Positions 16,521 through 25,777 of a stretch of DNA of 50,988 bases are shown here, in pieces; the first letter of the stretch is position 1; each line of letters starts with the position of its first letter. The stretch comes from Muribaculaceae bacterium (GTDB taxonomy: Bacteria; Bacteroidota; Bacteroidia; Bacteroidales; Muribaculaceae). The translations under genes were made by a program, and so were the position numbers. Location: assembly GCA_029052265.1 (NCBI GenBank), contig JAIDJJ010000328.1:1-50988 (forward strand), read 5' to 3'. Under the pieces are notes generated by a model. The model was not told the origin of the DNA, did not search any database, and saw only the letters and a list, made by a program, of their open reading frames with translations.

Positions 16521-19442
16521 GTGGGAAGAAACAGTCTGACACAAAAGCTACGGGATTGCCTCCGCCTGTCGTTACCGGCGGCGGCAATCCTGTGTCTTTT
16601 CGCATCCCTTGTATCCTGCGGCACAAAAAAGAATACCGCCACATCCCGCAACTGGCAGGCGTTCACCACCCGTTATAACGTATATTTCAACGGTTCGGAA
16701 CACTATAAGGAGACCCTGAAAGAGATGGAAAGCAAGTATGAAGACGATTATACGCGCCTGCTTCTAACCCATCCCGCCGAAGCCAGGGCTGATGCCAGAC
16801 TCCCCCAGCCTTCCGGCGATTTCAAACGGACCATCGAAAAGATGCAGAAAGCGATACAGCTGCATTCCATCTCCAAAAAACCACAGAAACGCAGCTCTTC
16901 TCAAAAAGAGAAAGAATTCAGGGCAAGAGGAGAGTTCAACCCATTCCTGCACAACGCCTGGCTTATGTTGGGGCGCGCGCAATATCTCGACGGGGACTTC
17001 CTCGGAGCAGCCACCACATTCCTCTATGTCACCAAGCATTTCACCTGGCTTCCCAACACCGTGACGGAAGCCCGCCTGTGGCAGGCAAGGTGCTACTGCG
17101 CCCTCGACTGGAACTATGAAGCGGAAAACGTATTGCATCTCGTAAAGGGAAAGGACCTGACTTCCAAACAGCTTTTGCACCTTTACAACATTGTCAACGC
17201 CGATTATTTCATACGCACACGGCAATATGACGAGGCGGTCCCATTCCTCCGGGAAGCAGCAGCCTCCGCATCGGGCTCTCAAAAAAACAGGCTGTGGTTC
17301 CTTCTCGGACAGATTTATTCATTGCTCGGCAAAAAGCAATTGGCATATGAGGCGTTCAAAAAAGCTGGAAGCGGTGCCTCCACATCCTACCGCACCAAAT
17401 TCAACGCCAGGATAAAACAGACGGAAGTGTATGCCGGAAGCAATATTGCCGGGGAGGTAAATTCCCTGAGATCAATGACAAAATTCGAACGCAACAAGGA
17501 ATTTCTCGACCAGATATATTATGCCATAGGCAACCTCTACCTCTCTCGTAAAGACACTGCCGAGGCGAAAAAGAATTATAGACTCGCAATAGAAAAATCA
17601 ACCCGCAACGGTATTGACAAGGCTCTTGCACAGATATCTCTCGGAAATATTTATTTCGACAAGGGGGAATATACGGAGGCGCAGCCTTGCTATTCCGAGG
17701 CGATACCTATGCTGCCCGATAATTTTCCGGAATACCGAAAGCTTTCATTGAGAAGCGATGTGCTTGACGAACTTGCGCTCTATCACGGAAATGTAGAGCT
17801 GCAGGATTCCCTCCTGCGCCTTGCAGCCATGTCGCCGGAAGAGCGCATGGCTGTCTGCAAGAACCTCGCTGACGATCTCATAAAGAAAGAAAAAGAGGAT
17901 GAGGAGGCTGCCAGACGTGACGAATTTCTTGCAAAACGGGAAGGGGAGACTTCCCCGATGGACAAAAACACTCCCGCAACTCCGGCTTTTTCAATGAATG
18001 CCGACAAATCATGGTATTTCTACAACAATATGACCAAAAACGCCGGAAAAGCTGAATTTCAACGGCGCTGGGGAGCCCGCAAACTCGAAGACGACTGGCG
18101 ACGCCGCAACAAATCCAGTTTCTCCTGGGAGAGCGATGAGGAGATCGAGAAGCCCGATGACGAAGCGATGTCTGACGACAAGCCCGACACTCCATCTGAT
18201 GGGAACGACACCCAAACTGATCCGGCAACCGACCCGCACAATCCGGAATATTACCTGAAACAGATCCCGTCAACCCCCTCCGAGATCCGGACCGCCAACG
18301 ATATAGTTCAGGAAGGGCTATACAACATAGCTCTGATACTCAAAGACAAACTTGAGGATTACAACGCCGCACGCATCCGCTTTGACGAACTCGACAGAAG
18401 GTATCCAGACAATATCTACCGCCTCGATGCATACTACAACATGTATATCATGGCTGTAAGGGAAAACAATCAGCCCCTGGCGGAAATGATGAGGCAGAAA
18501 ATCCTGTCGGACTTTCCGGATAGCCCCTATGGGCAGGCTATGGCAAATCCTGAATATTTCAACAATCTCAGGAAGATGCAGGAAAGGCAGGAAGAGAGAT
18601 ATGCCGATGCATATAAAGCCTATCTTGATGACAACAACACGGAAGTACACTCACTCACAAATAAGATGGAAGAGGAGTATCCCCTGTCGCCTATACTTCC
18701 CAAATTCGTCTTTATCGACGCACTCTCCTACCTCACGGAAGGCGACAACTCCAAATTCCGCGACCGGCTTACGGAACTTCTTCAGAAATGGCCCGACACC
18801 GACATGACCGACATGGCGTCGGCGATAATAAAAGGGCTGAATGCCGGAAGGAAACCTCATGCCGGATTGTCGAATGCAAAAGGGATGCTCTGGGAGACAC
18901 GTCTGTCAGACAACCTTCCGGAAGAGACGGAAGACGGTATGCCAGCAAATTTTGAAAGGGATCCCGACGCACCTCATTATCTTGTGCTCGCGTTCCCTCT
19001 CGACTCCGTAAACCCCAATGCGGTGCTTTACGACATCGCCCGGTTCAATTTCTCCTCTTTCGTGGTCAAGGACTTCGATCTCGAACCCATGAGATTCTCC
19101 AACATCGGTCTGCTCGTGGTCAAAGGGTTTGCAAACCTCAGGGAGCTACAGAACTACCGCACTGTAATGGAAAAGGGTGACATCAGGCTTCCCCGGGAGG
19201 TAAGACCCGTGTTGATATCAAAATATAATTTTGAACTTCTGCTGAGAGAAGGACGTTCTTTTGAAGAATACTTCCGCTTTCAGGAAGATGACGCAAAGGA
19301 AAAGGCGGAGGAAGACCTGCTCGGTCCGGACAGGACCATGCCGTCCCCTCCGCAACAGGATGATGCCGGCAAGGAAACCGACACGGAAGACGTTCCGCTT
19401 GAAGAATTCACTCCCTCCGCATTACAAATCTCTCAGGATTAA
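16521..19442 (+). CDS. porW: Type IX secretion system lipoprotein PorW/SprE
   Basis: 973 residues. A lipoprotein signal ends in SLVSC with the lipidated Cys at 33, followed by GTKKNTATSRNWQAF and YNVYFNG, characteristic of PorW/SprE. Several TPR-like helical repeats follow (for example AWLMLGRAQYLDGDF near 142, YYAIGNLYLSRKDTAEAKKNY near 335). A low-complexity acidic linker lies near 550-590, with more helical repeats after it. PorW/SprE is needed for type IX secretion, where it is thought to link the PorLM motor to the outer-membrane translocon. The only suitable start is GTG at 16521, since an in-frame TGA lies at 16503 and the first ATG is past the lipobox. porX follows 17 bp later. Confidence 0.92.
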   Translation: MGRNSLTQKLRDCLRLSLPAAAILCLFASLVSCGTKKNTATSRNWQAFTTRYNVYFNGSEHYKETLKEMESKYEDDYTRLLLTHPAEARADARLPQPSGDFKRTIEKMQKAIQLHSISKKPQKRSSSQKEKEFRARGEFNPFLHNAWLMLGRAQYLDGDFLGAATTFLYVTKHFTWLPNTVTEARLWQARCYCALDWNYEAENVLHLVKGKDLTSKQLLHLYNIVNADYFIRTRQYDEAVPFLREAAASASGSQKNRLWFLLGQIYSLLGKKQLAYEAFKKAGSGASTSYRTKFNARIKQTEVYAGSNIAGEVNSLRSMTKFERNKEFLDQIYYAIGNLYLSRKDTAEAKKNYRLAIEKSTRNGIDKALAQISLGNIYFDKGEYTEAQPCYSEAIPMLPDNFPEYRKLSLRSDVLDELALYHGNVELQDSLLRLAAMSPEERMAVCKNLADDLIKKEKEDEEAARRDEFLAKREGETSPMDKNTPATPAFSMNADKSWYFYNNMTKNAGKAEFQRRWGARKLEDDWRRRNKSSFSWESDEEIEKPDDEAMSDDKPDTPSDGNDTQTDPATDPHNPEYYLKQIPSTPSEIRTANDIVQEGLYNIALILKDKLEDYNAARIRFDELDRRYPDNIYRLDAYYNMYIMAVRENNQPLAEMMRQKILSDFPDSPYGQAMANPEYFNNLRKMQERQEERYADAYKAYLDDNNTEVHSLTNKMEEEYPLSPILPKFVFIDALSYLTEGDNSKFRDRLTELLQKWPDTDMTDMASAIIKGLNAGRKPHAGLSNAKGMLWETRLSDNLPEETEDGMPANFERDPDAPHYLVLAFPLDSVNPNAVLYDIARFNFSSFVVKDFDLEPMRFSNIGLLVVKGFANLRELQNYRTVMEKGDIRLPREVRPVLISKYNFELLLREGRSFEEYFRFQEDDAKEKAEEDLLGPDRTMPSPPQQDDAGKETDTEDVPLEEFTPSALQISQD

Positions 19443-19459
19443 TCAAAACGCTATCGCCA

Positions 19460-20995
19460 ATGGACAAGATATTATGGGCAGACGATGAGATAGATCTCCT
19501 GAAGCCCCATATTTTATTTCTCAAAGCAAAGGGTTACGACATCGTGACTGTCTCCAACGGCAGGGACGCGCTCGACGCGCTTGACCGTGACCGCTTCAAC
19601 CTCATTCTCCTTGACGAGAACATGCCGGGACTGTCCGGACTCGAGACCCTCGCAAGAATCAATCTTACGCATCCCGAAGTGCCTGTAATAATGATTACAA
19701 AATCTGAGGAAGAAAACCTCATGAACCAGGCGATCGGAAACCAGATAGCCGACTATCTGATAAAACCCGTCAACCCGAACCAGATACTCCTCTCCATCAA
19801 GAAAAATCTACATAGCGTCGAACTTGTGGCTGCTCAGACCTCTTCCGGCTATCAGCAGGAGTTTCAAAAAATATCCTCGCAGATCAACAATGCATGTTCC
19901 GTGGAAGACTGGATGGAGGTGTACCGGCAGCTCGTATATTGGGAGCTGAAACTTGCAGACACCGACTCTGCCATGGAAGAGCTGCTACTGATGCAGAAAA
20001 GGGATGCCAACAGCAATTTCTGCAAGTTTGTGAAGCGGGAATACGAAGGATGGATACAGAATGAAGACCATCCCCTTATGAGTCACGAGATTTTCAAACG
20101 GAAGGTGTTCCCTATTCTCGACAAAGGGGAGAAAGTCTGCGTGTTTCTCATCGACAATTTCCGCCTTGACCAATGGAAGATGGTGGCACCGCTTGTGGCA
20201 GAATGGTTTGACGTGAACGAAGAACTTTACACCACCATTCTCCCGACTTCAACACAATACGCACGCAACGCCATTTTTGCCGGACTTATGCCTCTACAGA
20301 TCGCAACAATGTTTCCGCAATTATGGGTTGAGGAGGACGAAGACGAAGGGCTAAACGTGCATGAAAGCGAGCTGATCCGGACTCAGCTTGACCGGTTCCG
20401 CAGAAAAGAACAGTTTGCGTACAACAAACTGAATGACTCCTCAGCCGGTGAAAAATTCCTACACAAGCTGCCACAGATAAAAGATATCCCCCTCAATGTC
20501 ATTGTGCTGAACTTCATCGACATGCTGTCGCATGCCCGTACTGAGTCGAAAATGATACGCGAGCTCGCCAATTCCGACGCCGCATACCGTTCGCTCACCG
20601 AATCTTGGGTAAAACATTCCTCAACCCTCGACATATTCAGGAAACTCGCGGAATATGGCTACAAGGTCATCGTCACCACTGACCACGGCACAATCCGCGT
20701 GGACAATCCAATAAAAGTGGTCGGAGACAAGAATACCAACACGAATCTGCGCTATAAGGTAGGGAAGAACCTTAACTATAACCGCAAACAGGTCTACGAG
20801 ATGCACGACCCGAAAAAATTCGGACTCCCCTCTCCCAACCTCTCAAGCACTTATATCTATGCCCTCAACGAGGATTTTTTCTCTTATCCGAACAATTACA
20901 ATTATTACGTGCAATACTACACGGGAACTTTCCAGCACGGAGGCATCTCCCTGCAGGAAATGCTTGTGCCTCTGGTGACACTCTCCCCCAAATAA
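19460..20995 (+). CDS. porX: Type IX secretion response regulator PorX (receiver plus PglZ domain)
   Basis: 511 residues. The N-terminal receiver domain has the acidic pair D8 D9, the phospho-acceptor D52 in LILLDENMPG, T80 and K102. After a helical linker the C-terminal part is a PglZ/alkaline-phosphatase-like domain (IDNFRLDQWK near 235, TILPTSTQYARNA near 260, VTTDHGTIRV near 405, GTFQHGGISLQEM near 485). PorX controls type IX secretion genes with the sensor PorY and sigma factor SigP; its PglZ domain is a zinc phosphodiesterase acting on oligonucleotides. Neither porY nor sigP is in the window. The gene directly follows porW and is probably in the same transcript. Confidence 0.95.
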   Translation: MDKILWADDEIDLLKPHILFLKAKGYDIVTVSNGRDALDALDRDRFNLILLDENMPGLSGLETLARINLTHPEVPVIMITKSEEENLMNQAIGNQIADYLIKPVNPNQILLSIKKNLHSVELVAAQTSSGYQQEFQKISSQINNACSVEDWMEVYRQLVYWELKLADTDSAMEELLLMQKRDANSNFCKFVKREYEGWIQNEDHPLMSHEIFKRKVFPILDKGEKVCVFLIDNFRLDQWKMVAPLVAEWFDVNEELYTTILPTSTQYARNAIFAGLMPLQIATMFPQLWVEEDEDEGLNVHESELIRTQLDRFRRKEQFAYNKLNDSSAGEKFLHKLPQIKDIPLNVIVLNFIDMLSHARTESKMIRELANSDAAYRSLTESWVKHSSTLDIFRKLAEYGYKVIVTTDHGTIRVDNPIKVVGDKNTNTNLRYKVGKNLNYNRKQVYEMHDPKKFGLPSPNLSSTYIYALNEDFFSYPNNYNYYVQYYTGTFQHGGISLQEMLVPLVTLSPK

Positions 20996-21005
20996 CACGC
21001 CCCTG

Positions 21006-21986
21006 ATGAAAAGAGCACTCCCCTTTCTCATTCTTTTCCTGCTTGCCGCAGCCAATGCAGTCTGTGGCGATGTCTCCGGCAGACGGAAAGCCCTGCGGGA
21101 ACTTTCCCAAAGGGCTGCCTCGCTCGATCCCAAGGCGCTCTATGACCTCGCTTCGCTCCACGACAAGGGGTATGACTCTATTCCTGTGGATTCGGCTCGC
21201 TCCACGGCTCTATATAGGCTCTCCGCCTCCCTCGGCTACCCCCGCGCACAGAACTACCTCGGGTTCCGTTATTTCAAAGGGGAGTTCGTAAGACAAAATG
21301 TGGACTCTGCACTCTATTGGCTGACCAAAGCCGCTGAAAACGGAGATCCATCCGCCGCCAATAATCTCGGATACTTACTGTCTGAAGGGGATGTTGTCGG
21401 AAAAGATTATGCCGGCGCAGCTTTCTGGCTTAAGAAAGCCGCTGCCGCGGGTCTGCCGCAGGCTGAAAGCCAGCTTGCCGACCTCTTCTGCAAAGGACAT
21501 GGTGTGGAAAAAGACACTGCAGAGGCGATATCCCTCTACAACCGCGCCATCGAAGGTGGACTCCGGGATGCGGAAATCAAACTGCTGGCGATGATGGGAA
21601 AGAAATGGGAACGTCTGCCGGCTGATTCGGCTGTCTCCCTCGGAAGATTCTATTACTCACACCGGGCTCCCGTTGCCGCCGTGACGCTGTTAAAAAATGC
21701 AGCGGCATCCGGAAATCCGGATGCCCTCGCCCTTCTTGGCGACGCGTATTCAAAGGGATACGGGGTGGAATACAACCACGACATCTCAATTGATTTTTTT
21801 CTGAGGGCGGCAAACGCCGGACAACCATCGGCTCAGTTCATAATCGCCGAATTGCTTGACATCTTCCCTGACGCTCTCCCCGATTCCGTCCCTCCCGCAG
21901 TATTCTGGTATGGAAAGGCGGCAGCCTCCGGGATCACAGACGCTTCCGAAGCCACACAAAGGCTGATTTACGGCAGGTCAGAGTGA
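21006..21986 (+). CDS. Exported Sel1-repeat (TPR-like) protein
   Basis: 326 residues. An N-terminal signal peptide (MKRALPFLILFLLAAANAVCG) is followed by tandem Sel1-like repeats with A-x-x-x-L-G/A-x-x-Y/F-x-x-G spacing, for example AQNYLGFRYFKGEFV, AANNLGYLLSEGDVV and AESQLADLFCKGHGV. Sel1 repeats are alpha solenoids that bind partner proteins. It begins 10 bp after porX, so it is probably cotranscribed and could serve the type IX system; that is only guilt by association. Its last 19 bp overlap the 3' end of the convergent queG. Confidence 0.85.
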   Translation: MKRALPFLILFLLAAANAVCGDVSGRRKALRELSQRAASLDPKALYDLASLHDKGYDSIPVDSARSTALYRLSASLGYPRAQNYLGFRYFKGEFVRQNVDSALYWLTKAAENGDPSAANNLGYLLSEGDVVGKDYAGAAFWLKKAAAAGLPQAESQLADLFCKGHGVEKDTAEAISLYNRAIEGGLRDAEIKLLAMMGKKWERLPADSAVSLGRFYYSHRAPVAAVTLLKNAAASGNPDALALLGDAYSKGYGVEYNHDISIDFFLRAANAGQPSAQFIIAELLDIFPDALPDSVPPAVFWYGKAAASGITDASEATQRLIYGRSE

Positions 21987-22930
21987 CTTTCAACCTGATC
22001 CTCATCCCGGATATCAAGTATATTCCTGGCATTGCGGCGCAACCCCGCGAGTTTCGCCCTCTTCATCGCTGATCCCTTGAAAAACAAGGAAAATTCATTC
22101 TGTGTCATTCCAAGCACATCTGCCGCTGTCAGTTCCATTATCCCCTTTCTCGGTTTAAACTCATCAATCGCCGTGGGAGTCACATCCCTGTTGTGCGGAC
22201 ACACGCGCTGACAGATATCGCATCCGTAAAGGCATTCCCGGGCGGAGGATGTATGCATAGCCGACATCTCGTCCATTCCCCAATCGCCACGGCTTTCTAT
22301 GGTGAGATAATTTATGCATCTGCGGGCGTCGACAGTGCCGTCGCCCGATATGGCTTTCTGCGGGCAGGCACGCATACATTCCCCACAATCGGCACAAAAT
22401 GCACGTGAGGGCGCGTCAGGAGCCACACAGAGCGTCGTAAGCACTTCCGCAAGGAAATTATAGCTCCCGCAATTTTCAACGATTACAGAGCCGTTTCTGC
22501 CCCTTCTCCCTATTCCGGACATCACTGCCCAGTACCGTTCCGCCAAAGGAGCGGTATCCACACATATTCTCCACTCCCCGCCATACCTCAGCCGCAGACT
22601 CTCGACCACGGGCGTAAGACGGCGTCTGATCACCTCATGATAATCTTCTCCGTAGGCATAACATGAAATGACCGGAAGCGCCCCGTCGCGCCATTGCGCC
22701 GGGGCGTAGCTGAATGCCATGCTTATCACGGTGGAAGCATTATCAAGCACATTTGATGGATGACGCTTAAGGAGCCCATGACGCACAAGATAATCCATTC
22801 CCGCATGTTGTCCCGCGTCTATCCATGCCCCGTATTCCTCGACAGCGGATATTGCCACCTCTTCAGCCCGGGCAAACCCTACAGCCGATGCTCCGGCTGC
22901 CAAAAAAGATTCGCGTATTATTTCTTTCAT
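21968..22930 (-). CDS. queG: Epoxyqueuosine reductase
   Basis: 320 residues from the ATG at 22930, which gives the normal N-terminus (MKEIIRESFLAAGASAVGFA). ATGs at 22978 and 23011 would add 16 and 27 residues without recognisable content. Two 4Fe-4S motifs are present, CADCGECMRACP and CLYGCDICQRVCP, along with the conserved stretch VDTAPLAERYWAVMSGIGRRGRNG. QueG reduces epoxyqueuosine to queuosine at tRNA position 34 using a cobalamin cofactor. The gene is just downstream of the RNase HI gene, and the two overlap if an earlier start is used. Confidence 0.93.
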   Translation of the reverse strand: MKEIIRESFLAAGASAVGFARAEEVAISAVEEYGAWIDAGQHAGMDYLVRHGLLKRHPSNVLDNASTVISMAFSYAPAQWRDGALPVISCYAYGEDYHEVIRRRLTPVVESLRLRYGGEWRICVDTAPLAERYWAVMSGIGRRGRNGSVIVENCGSYNFLAEVLTTLCVAPDAPSRAFCADCGECMRACPQKAISGDGTVDARRCINYLTIESRGDWGMDEMSAMHTSSARECLYGCDICQRVCPHNRDVTPTAIDEFKPRKGIMELTAADVLGMTQNEFSLFFKGSAMKRAKLAGLRRNARNILDIRDEDQVESHSDLP

Positions 22931-22979
22931 CTGACCGTGAGAGACTTCATCAAAATTCTTGCGGCAATTCCCTGCCATA

Positions 22980-23645
22980 TCATTTTCTGCCGAAATCAGC
23001 CGGGATCTCACCCCAACGGTCTGTCTGCCACTTCAACACCTTTGCCGGGAACTGGTGGGTGTTTAGCCATGTGACAGCCCTTGCCATGAGTTCAAACACT
23101 TTTCCGTTGCGCGGGGTCAGCTTGAGCTGAGTCTTTACCTTGCGGTTTCTCACCCACGACATTCCGGAGACAGAATCGGAATAGATGTTGCGGTATCTCC
23201 CCTCCCTTGCCATAAGCGCCATGGCATGCACGATGGCAAGAAATTCCCCTATGTTGTTTGTGGCATCGTCAAACGGACCGATGCGGAAAAGGGTGCGGCC
23301 TGTCATCAGTTCCACACCCTGATATTCCATCTTACCCGGATTCCCGAGACATGAAGCATCTACAGCCCATGCATCGAGATCGACCTCCGGGTTGGTCATG
23401 TAATCGGGCTGTCCCGCCTTGGGAAGAGCCCGCTCGCTCGCCTCCACCAGAAACCGGCCGAGGTCATCGCCATCCGATTTCCTGCAGTATTTCCTGTATG
23501 CCTCCGCAGCCTCCGCAGGACTTCCATACCCTTTGTATACGGGGTTTGAAAAACCGTCTATCTGTTCCCGGGCATCATTCCAGTCGTCATACACCCCCGG
23601 ATTATGCCCTTTGAAAATAACATAATATTTCTTACCTTTCGCCAT
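22980..23645 (-). CDS. rnhA: Ribonuclease HI with N-terminal viroplasmin-like domain
   Basis: 221 residues. The first 50 or so residues (KKYYVIFKGHNPGVYDDWNDAREQIDGFSNPVYKGYGS) form a viroplasmin/caulimovirus-VI type domain that binds RNA-DNA hybrids. An RNase H fold follows, with candidate catalytic acids D96 (AVDASC), E134 (IGEFLA), D157 (YSDSVSGM) and D217 (PADFGRK). The enzyme cuts RNA in RNA-DNA hybrids. The spacing and the lack of the classic DGS and TDS motifs fit the divergent bacterial RNase HI group seen in Bacteroidota and Firmicutes. The downstream neighbour is queG. Confidence 0.88.
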   Translation of the reverse strand: MAKGKKYYVIFKGHNPGVYDDWNDAREQIDGFSNPVYKGYGSPAEAAEAYRKYCRKSDGDDLGRFLVEASERALPKAGQPDYMTNPEVDLDAWAVDASCLGNPGKMEYQGVELMTGRTLFRIGPFDDATNNIGEFLAIVHAMALMAREGRYRNIYSDSVSGMSWVRNRKVKTQLKLTPRNGKVFELMARAVTWLNTHQFPAKVLKWQTDRWGEIPADFGRK

Positions 23646-23692
23646 GAATCACATGTTGCAGTTAATTCTTCCCCTGCGTTGCCTCTTATCCC

Positions 23693-24709
23693 TTATCGGC
23701 AAAGGGGTTCTCGCCTGTAGTCATAGTCTCCGCGAAGACGCTCGAAAGCCGATGGGTCTGAGCGTAAGGCATTAGTGTCGACAAACGGATTGTATGACGT
23801 GCAGATCTCCTCCGTGGCAAGTTCTTCCGGATCACGGTATTCTTTCTCCAGACCTTCCTTGTCAAGGCTCACCCCGAAATAATCCTCTATCGCCTCCAGC
23901 GCCATCCTCGTGGCACGCTGTTTCCCTTCGAGAGAGTATCCCGCTATATGCGGAGTGGCTATCGTAGCCATGGAAAGCAGTCCCCGGTCGATTTCCGGCT
24001 CGTTTTCCCATGTATCTATGATAGCTTTCGTACGCCCCTGTGCCAGATGCTCTCTCCATGCATTGTTATCGACCACACTGCCCCTTGATGTGTTGATCAG
24101 TATGGCTCCCCGTTTAAGCATGTCAAGACGCTCAGCCCCTATCAGATGGTATGTCGCGTCTTCTCCGGTATATGTCAGCGGGGTATGGATACTCACTACA
24201 TCGGAATCATGCAGAAGCTGCTCGATGCAGAGATAATCCACATCCTTCATCCCGGCATTCTTGCGCGGCGGATCGCAGACGAGAACCCTGCAACCCAACT
24301 TGCGACCCCAGCCTGCCACTGTAGAACCTACATGACCGTAACCCACTATTCCCAAAGTATCAGTCTTGGGATCGAAGCCGTTTCTTAACAGCGACGACCA
24401 TACATATTGGGCGACACCGGGGGCATTGCACCCCACCGCATTCCTGACTGTTATGCCGTTTTTTCCACACCAGTCAAGATCTATATGGTCCGTGCCGATT
24501 GTGGCTGTGGTAATAAGTTTAACCGACGAACCTTCGAGCAAAGAGGCGTCACATCTCGTGCGAGTGCGCACAACAAGCACATCCGCATCCTTTACCAATA
24601 ACGGCGTAAAAGAAGACGGATCGGTATAAATCACTTCTCCCAGACATTCCAGACGCCCTTTCAGAAACGGGATCTTGTTGTCTGCTATAATTTTGAGTCT
24701 ACGCTCCAT
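23693..24709 (-). CDS. pdxB: Erythronate-4-phosphate dehydrogenase
   Basis: 338 residues, a little shorter than the usual 350-380. It is a D-2-hydroxyacid dehydrogenase with the NAD-binding motif LGIVGYGHVGSTVAGWGRKLG near residue 143 and the PdxB-specific start IIADNKIPFLKG, plus ATIGTDHIDLDWC. Catalytic residues are in NTSRGSVVDNNA (Arg), DTWENEPEI (Glu) and ATPHIAGYSLEGK (His). It oxidises 4-phosphoerythronate in the DXP-dependent pyridoxal phosphate pathway. A short dimerisation region at the C-terminus ends at PLCR. Confidence 0.93.
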   Translation of the reverse strand: MERRLKIIADNKIPFLKGRLECLGEVIYTDPSSFTPLLVKDADVLVVRTRTRCDASLLEGSSVKLITTATIGTDHIDLDWCGKNGITVRNAVGCNAPGVAQYVWSSLLRNGFDPKTDTLGIVGYGHVGSTVAGWGRKLGCRVLVCDPPRKNAGMKDVDYLCIEQLLHDSDVVSIHTPLTYTGEDATYHLIGAERLDMLKRGAILINTSRGSVVDNNAWREHLAQGRTKAIIDTWENEPEIDRGLLSMATIATPHIAGYSLEGKQRATRMALEAIEDYFGVSLDKEGLEKEYRDPEELATEEICTSYNPFVDTNALRSDPSAFERLRGDYDYRREPLCR

Positions 24710-24738
24710 ATGTCTAACTATTAATTAATCCCACCCTA

Positions 24739-25713
24739 TCATCCTCCAAGTATCATACCCAGGAAGAATCCTATATATATGACCCCCGGAATCAATACGG
24801 CAAGCCATTCCCTTTTCATTTTCCATAAAGCACACAGGTTTGACACCTGCACCGCCACATAGAAATACAGTGTGCCGAGATATGCAAGCATATTTGAAAA
24901 ATCAACAATTATGCATACCGAACTTACAAATCCGAGCAAAGTGACGGTCATGTTAAGGGCATTCACCCTTGAGTTGCCCGCATAGAGCTTTATACTGTTG
25001 TTGAGGGCGAGCAAACCTCCGAACACTATAGCGATCCCCACACTCACCACCATTACGAATGTCTCCGATGCCTTGGCAAAATCGCTGAACAGATTAGTTA
25101 TATCCGGCACCTCAAAAGCATCCGGGCTGATAAGTCCCAGACCAACCCCCACCCAATACGGTGAGACCAGCCCCATTCCGAGAGCAAGAAATTCCTTGAA
25201 CCGGAAAGCCTTCATTATTATCGCACCGAGGATATAAGCCACTGTCATGGGAAGCATGGCATATTGGAACATGCTTCCTATCGAAATAAACGTCCCTATG
25301 GCAAACATGGTCTGTGTGGCGTTGCGGGATCCATATTCTCCAAAAAGAACCGACAGCGCCATCAGATTGACCACGCATATCAGTGTCGATGACGACAGGT
25401 AATAATTGAGCCAAGGATTGGAGCCGGCAAGCAACAGGAACATCGCAGGAAGCACCGGCTGGGTCGACCGTATGAAATTATGCGTCCGGTTGAGAAAAAA
25501 TCCTCCGGCGGCTACGGCGCCAAGCAGCACAGTATTCATTATCCATGAGGAAACAGGATTTATATCCCAAAGATTTGGGGAAGGCAGACATATGCCAAGT
25601 TCACCGGAAATTCGTATCGCCGGACGGCACACAAAAGAGACCGCTGTCATGGCAAGCATTGCCACGACAGCGAGTGCGAGTCCTGTTTTCCCTATTCCTT
25701 TATAGTGTATCAC
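24739..25713 (-). CDS. Multi-pass membrane protein, function unknown
   Basis: 324 residues with about eight or more hydrophobic segments, starting with GLALAVVAMLAMTAVSFV and ending with LAVLIPGVIYIGFFLGMILGG. It is therefore an inner-membrane protein. I do not recognise a characterised family; it looks like a conserved Bacteroidales membrane protein. The start is a GTG at 25711-25713, since the first downstream ATG would cut into the first membrane segment. It lies between rlmL and pdxB on the same strand, which gives no functional hint. Confidence 0.75.
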   Translation of the reverse strand: MIHYKGIGKTGLALAVVAMLAMTAVSFVCRPAIRISGELGICLPSPNLWDINPVSSWIMNTVLLGAVAAGGFFLNRTHNFIRSTQPVLPAMFLLLAGSNPWLNYYLSSSTLICVVNLMALSVLFGEYGSRNATQTMFAIGTFISIGSMFQYAMLPMTVAYILGAIIMKAFRFKEFLALGMGLVSPYWVGVGLGLISPDAFEVPDITNLFSDFAKASETFVMVVSVGIAIVFGGLLALNNSIKLYAGNSRVNALNMTVTLLGFVSSVCIIVDFSNMLAYLGTLYFYVAVQVSNLCALWKMKREWLAVLIPGVIYIGFFLGMILGG

Positions 25714-25777
25714 TCTTATATATACCTGTATATCCGCACATTTACTACAAGCATTGCGCCTGCATCAAGCTCAGCCC

